This document shows positions 7,100-8,406 of a stretch of 8,406 bases of DNA, piece after piece. How positions within the stretch are numbered: position 1 is the stretch's first letter; each line of letters opens with the position of its first letter. The DNA is from Promethearchaeota archaeon (GTDB lineage: Archaea; Asgardarchaeota; Lokiarchaeia; Sigynarchaeales; SOKP01). Location: positions 1-8,406 of the forward strand of contig JAGXNR010000116.1 in assembly GCA_019894875.1 (NCBI GenBank), read 5' to 3'. The notes beneath the pieces are model-generated. The model had not been told where the DNA came from, made no database searches, and saw only the letters and a program-made list of their open reading frames with translations. The translations under genes were made by a program, and so were the position numbers.

Positions 7100-7807
7100 T
7101 TAGAAGTACTCAGATAAGTTCATTTGAGTTGTAGAAGGTTGTTGCATCTTTTCAAAAGAATAATCTGATAAATTAATTATAATGTTTCTAATTTTATTTA
7201 CAACATCATCGGGGTTTAGATTTTCGGTATCGATAGTAAATATGTTCGTTCTAGCAGATAAAAACTGCTTGTAGTAAGAGAGAATTTTTAGCAAATAATT
7301 TTTATCATCTTCATTCCACTCCTTACGGATTATATCTAACGATCCTCTCTGCGTTATTCTTTTTAAAATTGTTTCAGGTTTTGCTGTTAAATATATTATA
7401 TAATCCTCTTTCCATTTAATGGATTTATAAGTGTCGAGGATGAGGTTGTAATCTTTTTCTTGAAGATTTAAGCTTTTTGAATATACAAGCACGCATAAAG
7501 GTGTTCTGTCTAAGATTAATATTCTCCCATTATATTTATTATCAAAGTTAAGAATATTTTGATTTCTGTGAATGAGTTGCTGTAGAAAATGTAGTTCACT
7601 TCTAAATCCAATCTGTTTATTGGAGGAACCAAAAGGAAAGGGAGGATTCTTGACATACCTCTCAGGAAAAAATTTAAATTTATTGTTATCCTTCACATTT
7701 TTTTTAAAGAGATTGAAGACCGTTGTTTTTCCTACACCATGAGCACCTGCAAGAGATAAGACAATGTTATCTTTTGAACCCTTATTCCTATAAAAAGTTT
7801 TACTCAA
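7100..7807 (-). CDS. P-loop kinase, deoxynucleoside / thymidylate kinase-like
   Basis: A 235-residue protein. The Walker A loop is GAHGVGKTT (21-29). PER (48-50) follows strand 2 at the place where deoxynucleoside kinases carry their catalytic acidic residue. FRSELHFLQQLIHRNQ (68-83) resembles the substrate-binding helix, ILDRTP (98-103) is the DR(S/T) motif, and IIYLTAKPETILKRITQRG (137-155) gives the strand before the LID and its arginines (R150, R154). These are the features of the dNK/dTMP kinase group, so phosphorylation of a nucleoside or nucleotide is likely. The exact substrate is unknown and a diverged AAA_28-type NTPase is possible. The last 20 residues (EKMQQPSTTQMNLSEYF) are a polar extension. 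The start is TTG at 7807: no ATG or GTG lies between it and the Walker loop, and AGGAG sits 8 nt upstream. The gene has its own TATA-like promoter. Confidence 0.75.
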   Translation of the reverse strand: MSKTFYRNKGSKDNIVLSLAGAHGVGKTTVFNLFKKNVKDNNKFKFFPERYVKNPPFPFGSSNKQIGFRSELHFLQQLIHRNQNILNFDNKYNGRILILDRTPLCVLVYSKSLNLQEKDYNLILDTYKSIKWKEDYIIYLTAKPETILKRITQRGSLDIIRKEWNEDDKNYLLKILSYYKQFLSARTNIFTIDTENLNPDDVVNKIRNIIINLSDYSFEKMQQPSTTQMNLSEYF

Positions 7808-7815
7808 TCCTTTTA

Positions 7816-7820
7816 CTCCT
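7816..7820 (-). promoter_or_regulatory. Ribosome binding site of the kinase gene
   Basis: AGGAG on the minus strand, 8 nt before the TTG at 7807. It is the best Shine-Dalgarno in the window and supports the unusual TTG start. Confidence 0.65.
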
Positions 7821-7840
7821 ATCTAATGATAATTTATCGT

Positions 7841-7858
7841 GCAAATATAAATATAGTA
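7841..7858 (-). promoter_or_regulatory. TATA-like promoter of the kinase gene
   Basis: Minus strand reads TACTATATTTATATTTGC. The TATA core TTTATATT is at 7851-7844, about 40 nt before the TTG start, which places transcription start near 7822, just upstream of the AGGAG. Promoter, binding site and start codon are mutually consistent. Confidence 0.5.
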
Positions 7859-7932
7859 TTTAGTAGTTCTAGAGTTAATTGATTTTCCTAATTATTAAAA
7901 TTTTATATTGAGGGGGTAATGAAAAGGAAAAA

Positions 7933-8406
7933 TTATAAAAAGATTAAGGCAACTATAAGAATATTGTATAAGATATTTGTTACAAGGGTACCATAGATAT
8001 TCCCATTTGTTATTTCAAAGATAATCCCTATGATTAAAAAACCAATAAAATTTAGAAAGAAATAAATTGGACTGGGATATAACACTAACATCAAAATGGC
8101 ATATGCTAAAGCTACAATAATAATTATATATATTTTATTTTTAAATTTCTGCTTTAACGCGTTATGTAATACGCCCCGATATACTATTTCTGTAGAAAAT
8201 GTTCCAACAACAATTAATACTATAAGTAAGAAAACCCAAATGAAATCAGCATCTCTAATTATCTGGTTTTGCATTACCACATCTGAAATAACACTTGATA
8301 AGTCTAATCCAATTTCGGCTAGAATGTTAATTAAAGAACTATAAAGAAAATCAAAAAGAATTAAACATACTGCCCCAATAGCACCAATAGCAATACTCAA
8401 TAATAT
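7933..8406 (-). CDS. CPBP/Abi-like intramembrane protein, degenerate catalytic motifs (N-terminus beyond window)
   Basis: 157 residues are visible. The frame is open to the right edge, so the TTG at 8400 is not necessarily the start and one or more N-terminal helices are probably outside. The chain is mostly membrane helices with the layout of CPBP (CAAX protease and bacteriocin-processing, Rce1-like) proteins. GTFSTEIVYRGVLHNAL matches the motif 1 region, normally EExxxRG, but the first Glu is Thr (T72 when counting from the edge), while E73 and R77 are kept. The motif 2 position, normally FxxxH, reads YAILM. Motif 3, near GTLVTNILYNIL, has Asn but no His. The metal-binding histidines are therefore missing and it is probably not an active protease. 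It may be a structural or binding relative. Family assignment is by pattern only. Confidence 0.6.
   Translation of the reverse strand: MLLSIAIGAIGAVCLILFDFLYSSLINILAEIGLDLSSVISDVVMQNQIIRDADFIWVFLLIVLIVVGTFSTEIVYRGVLHNALKQKFKNKIYIIIIVALAYAILMLVLYPSPIYFFLNFIGFLIIGIIFEITNGNIYGTLVTNILYNILIVALIFL

Noticed and set aside
7919..7996. Plus-strand 25-residue reading frame (starting MKRKNYKK) preceded by GAGGGGG
   Set aside because: The Shine-Dalgarno-like sequence is tempting, but the frame overlaps the 3' end of the CPBP-like gene in antisense, is very short and Lys-rich from AT-rich sequence, and has no recognisable content.
8096..8344. Plus-strand 82-codon frame
   Set aside because: Antisense to the CPBP-like membrane protein, with no supporting start signal.

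Overview
The window looks like archaeal chromosome: AT-rich, with archaeal-type translation and transcription genes, TATA/BRE promoters very close to start codons, and poly-T terminator-like tracts. An Asgard (Lokiarchaeia-like) host is my best guess. It rests on the low GC, the gene order of the translation cluster and a roadblock/LC7 protein with a long disordered tail. This is inference, not proof. Every gene I can support is on the minus strand, so the description runs from high to low coordinates.

Right part (8406 to about 4450), accessory genes. A CPBP/Abi-like membrane protein enters from the right edge with its N-terminus missing and has lost most of the protease catalytic residues. 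Next come a P-loop deoxynucleoside/thymidylate-kinase-like protein (TTG start with a good ribosome binding site), a roadblock/LC7 protein with a roughly 200-residue acidic, proline-rich tail, and a 12-helix sugar-transporter-like protein of the GPH/sucrose-transporter type. Three of the four have their own TATA-like promoter (the start of the CPBP gene lies outside the window), so they look like single-gene units rather than an operon. A double T-tract (4422-4441) closes this part.

Left part (4386 to 1), a conserved archaeal information-processing cluster: Pus10 (tRNA pseudouridine synthase), ribosomal protein L21e, RNA polymerase subunit Rpo4, DUF655 RNA-binding protein, KsgA/Dim1 rRNA dimethyltransferase, and a HemK2/PrmC-like methyltransferase cut by the left edge. 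Together they cover tRNA modification, the large ribosomal subunit, transcription, small-subunit maturation and probably release-factor methylation. Spacing is tight from DUF655 onward (5 and 14 nt). A possible internal promoter lies before DUF655. L21e is clear at the protein level but has no ATG, GTG or TTG in frame, which is the main annotation puzzle here.

No gene-free stretch exceeds 300 bases. The longest is 5826-5999, which holds the transporter promoter and otherwise nothing I recognise. I see no tRNA, rRNA, CRISPR array, insertion sequence or complete novel multi-gene system. The most original signals are a repeated Leu/Trp motif in the tail of the roadblock protein and the L21e start.
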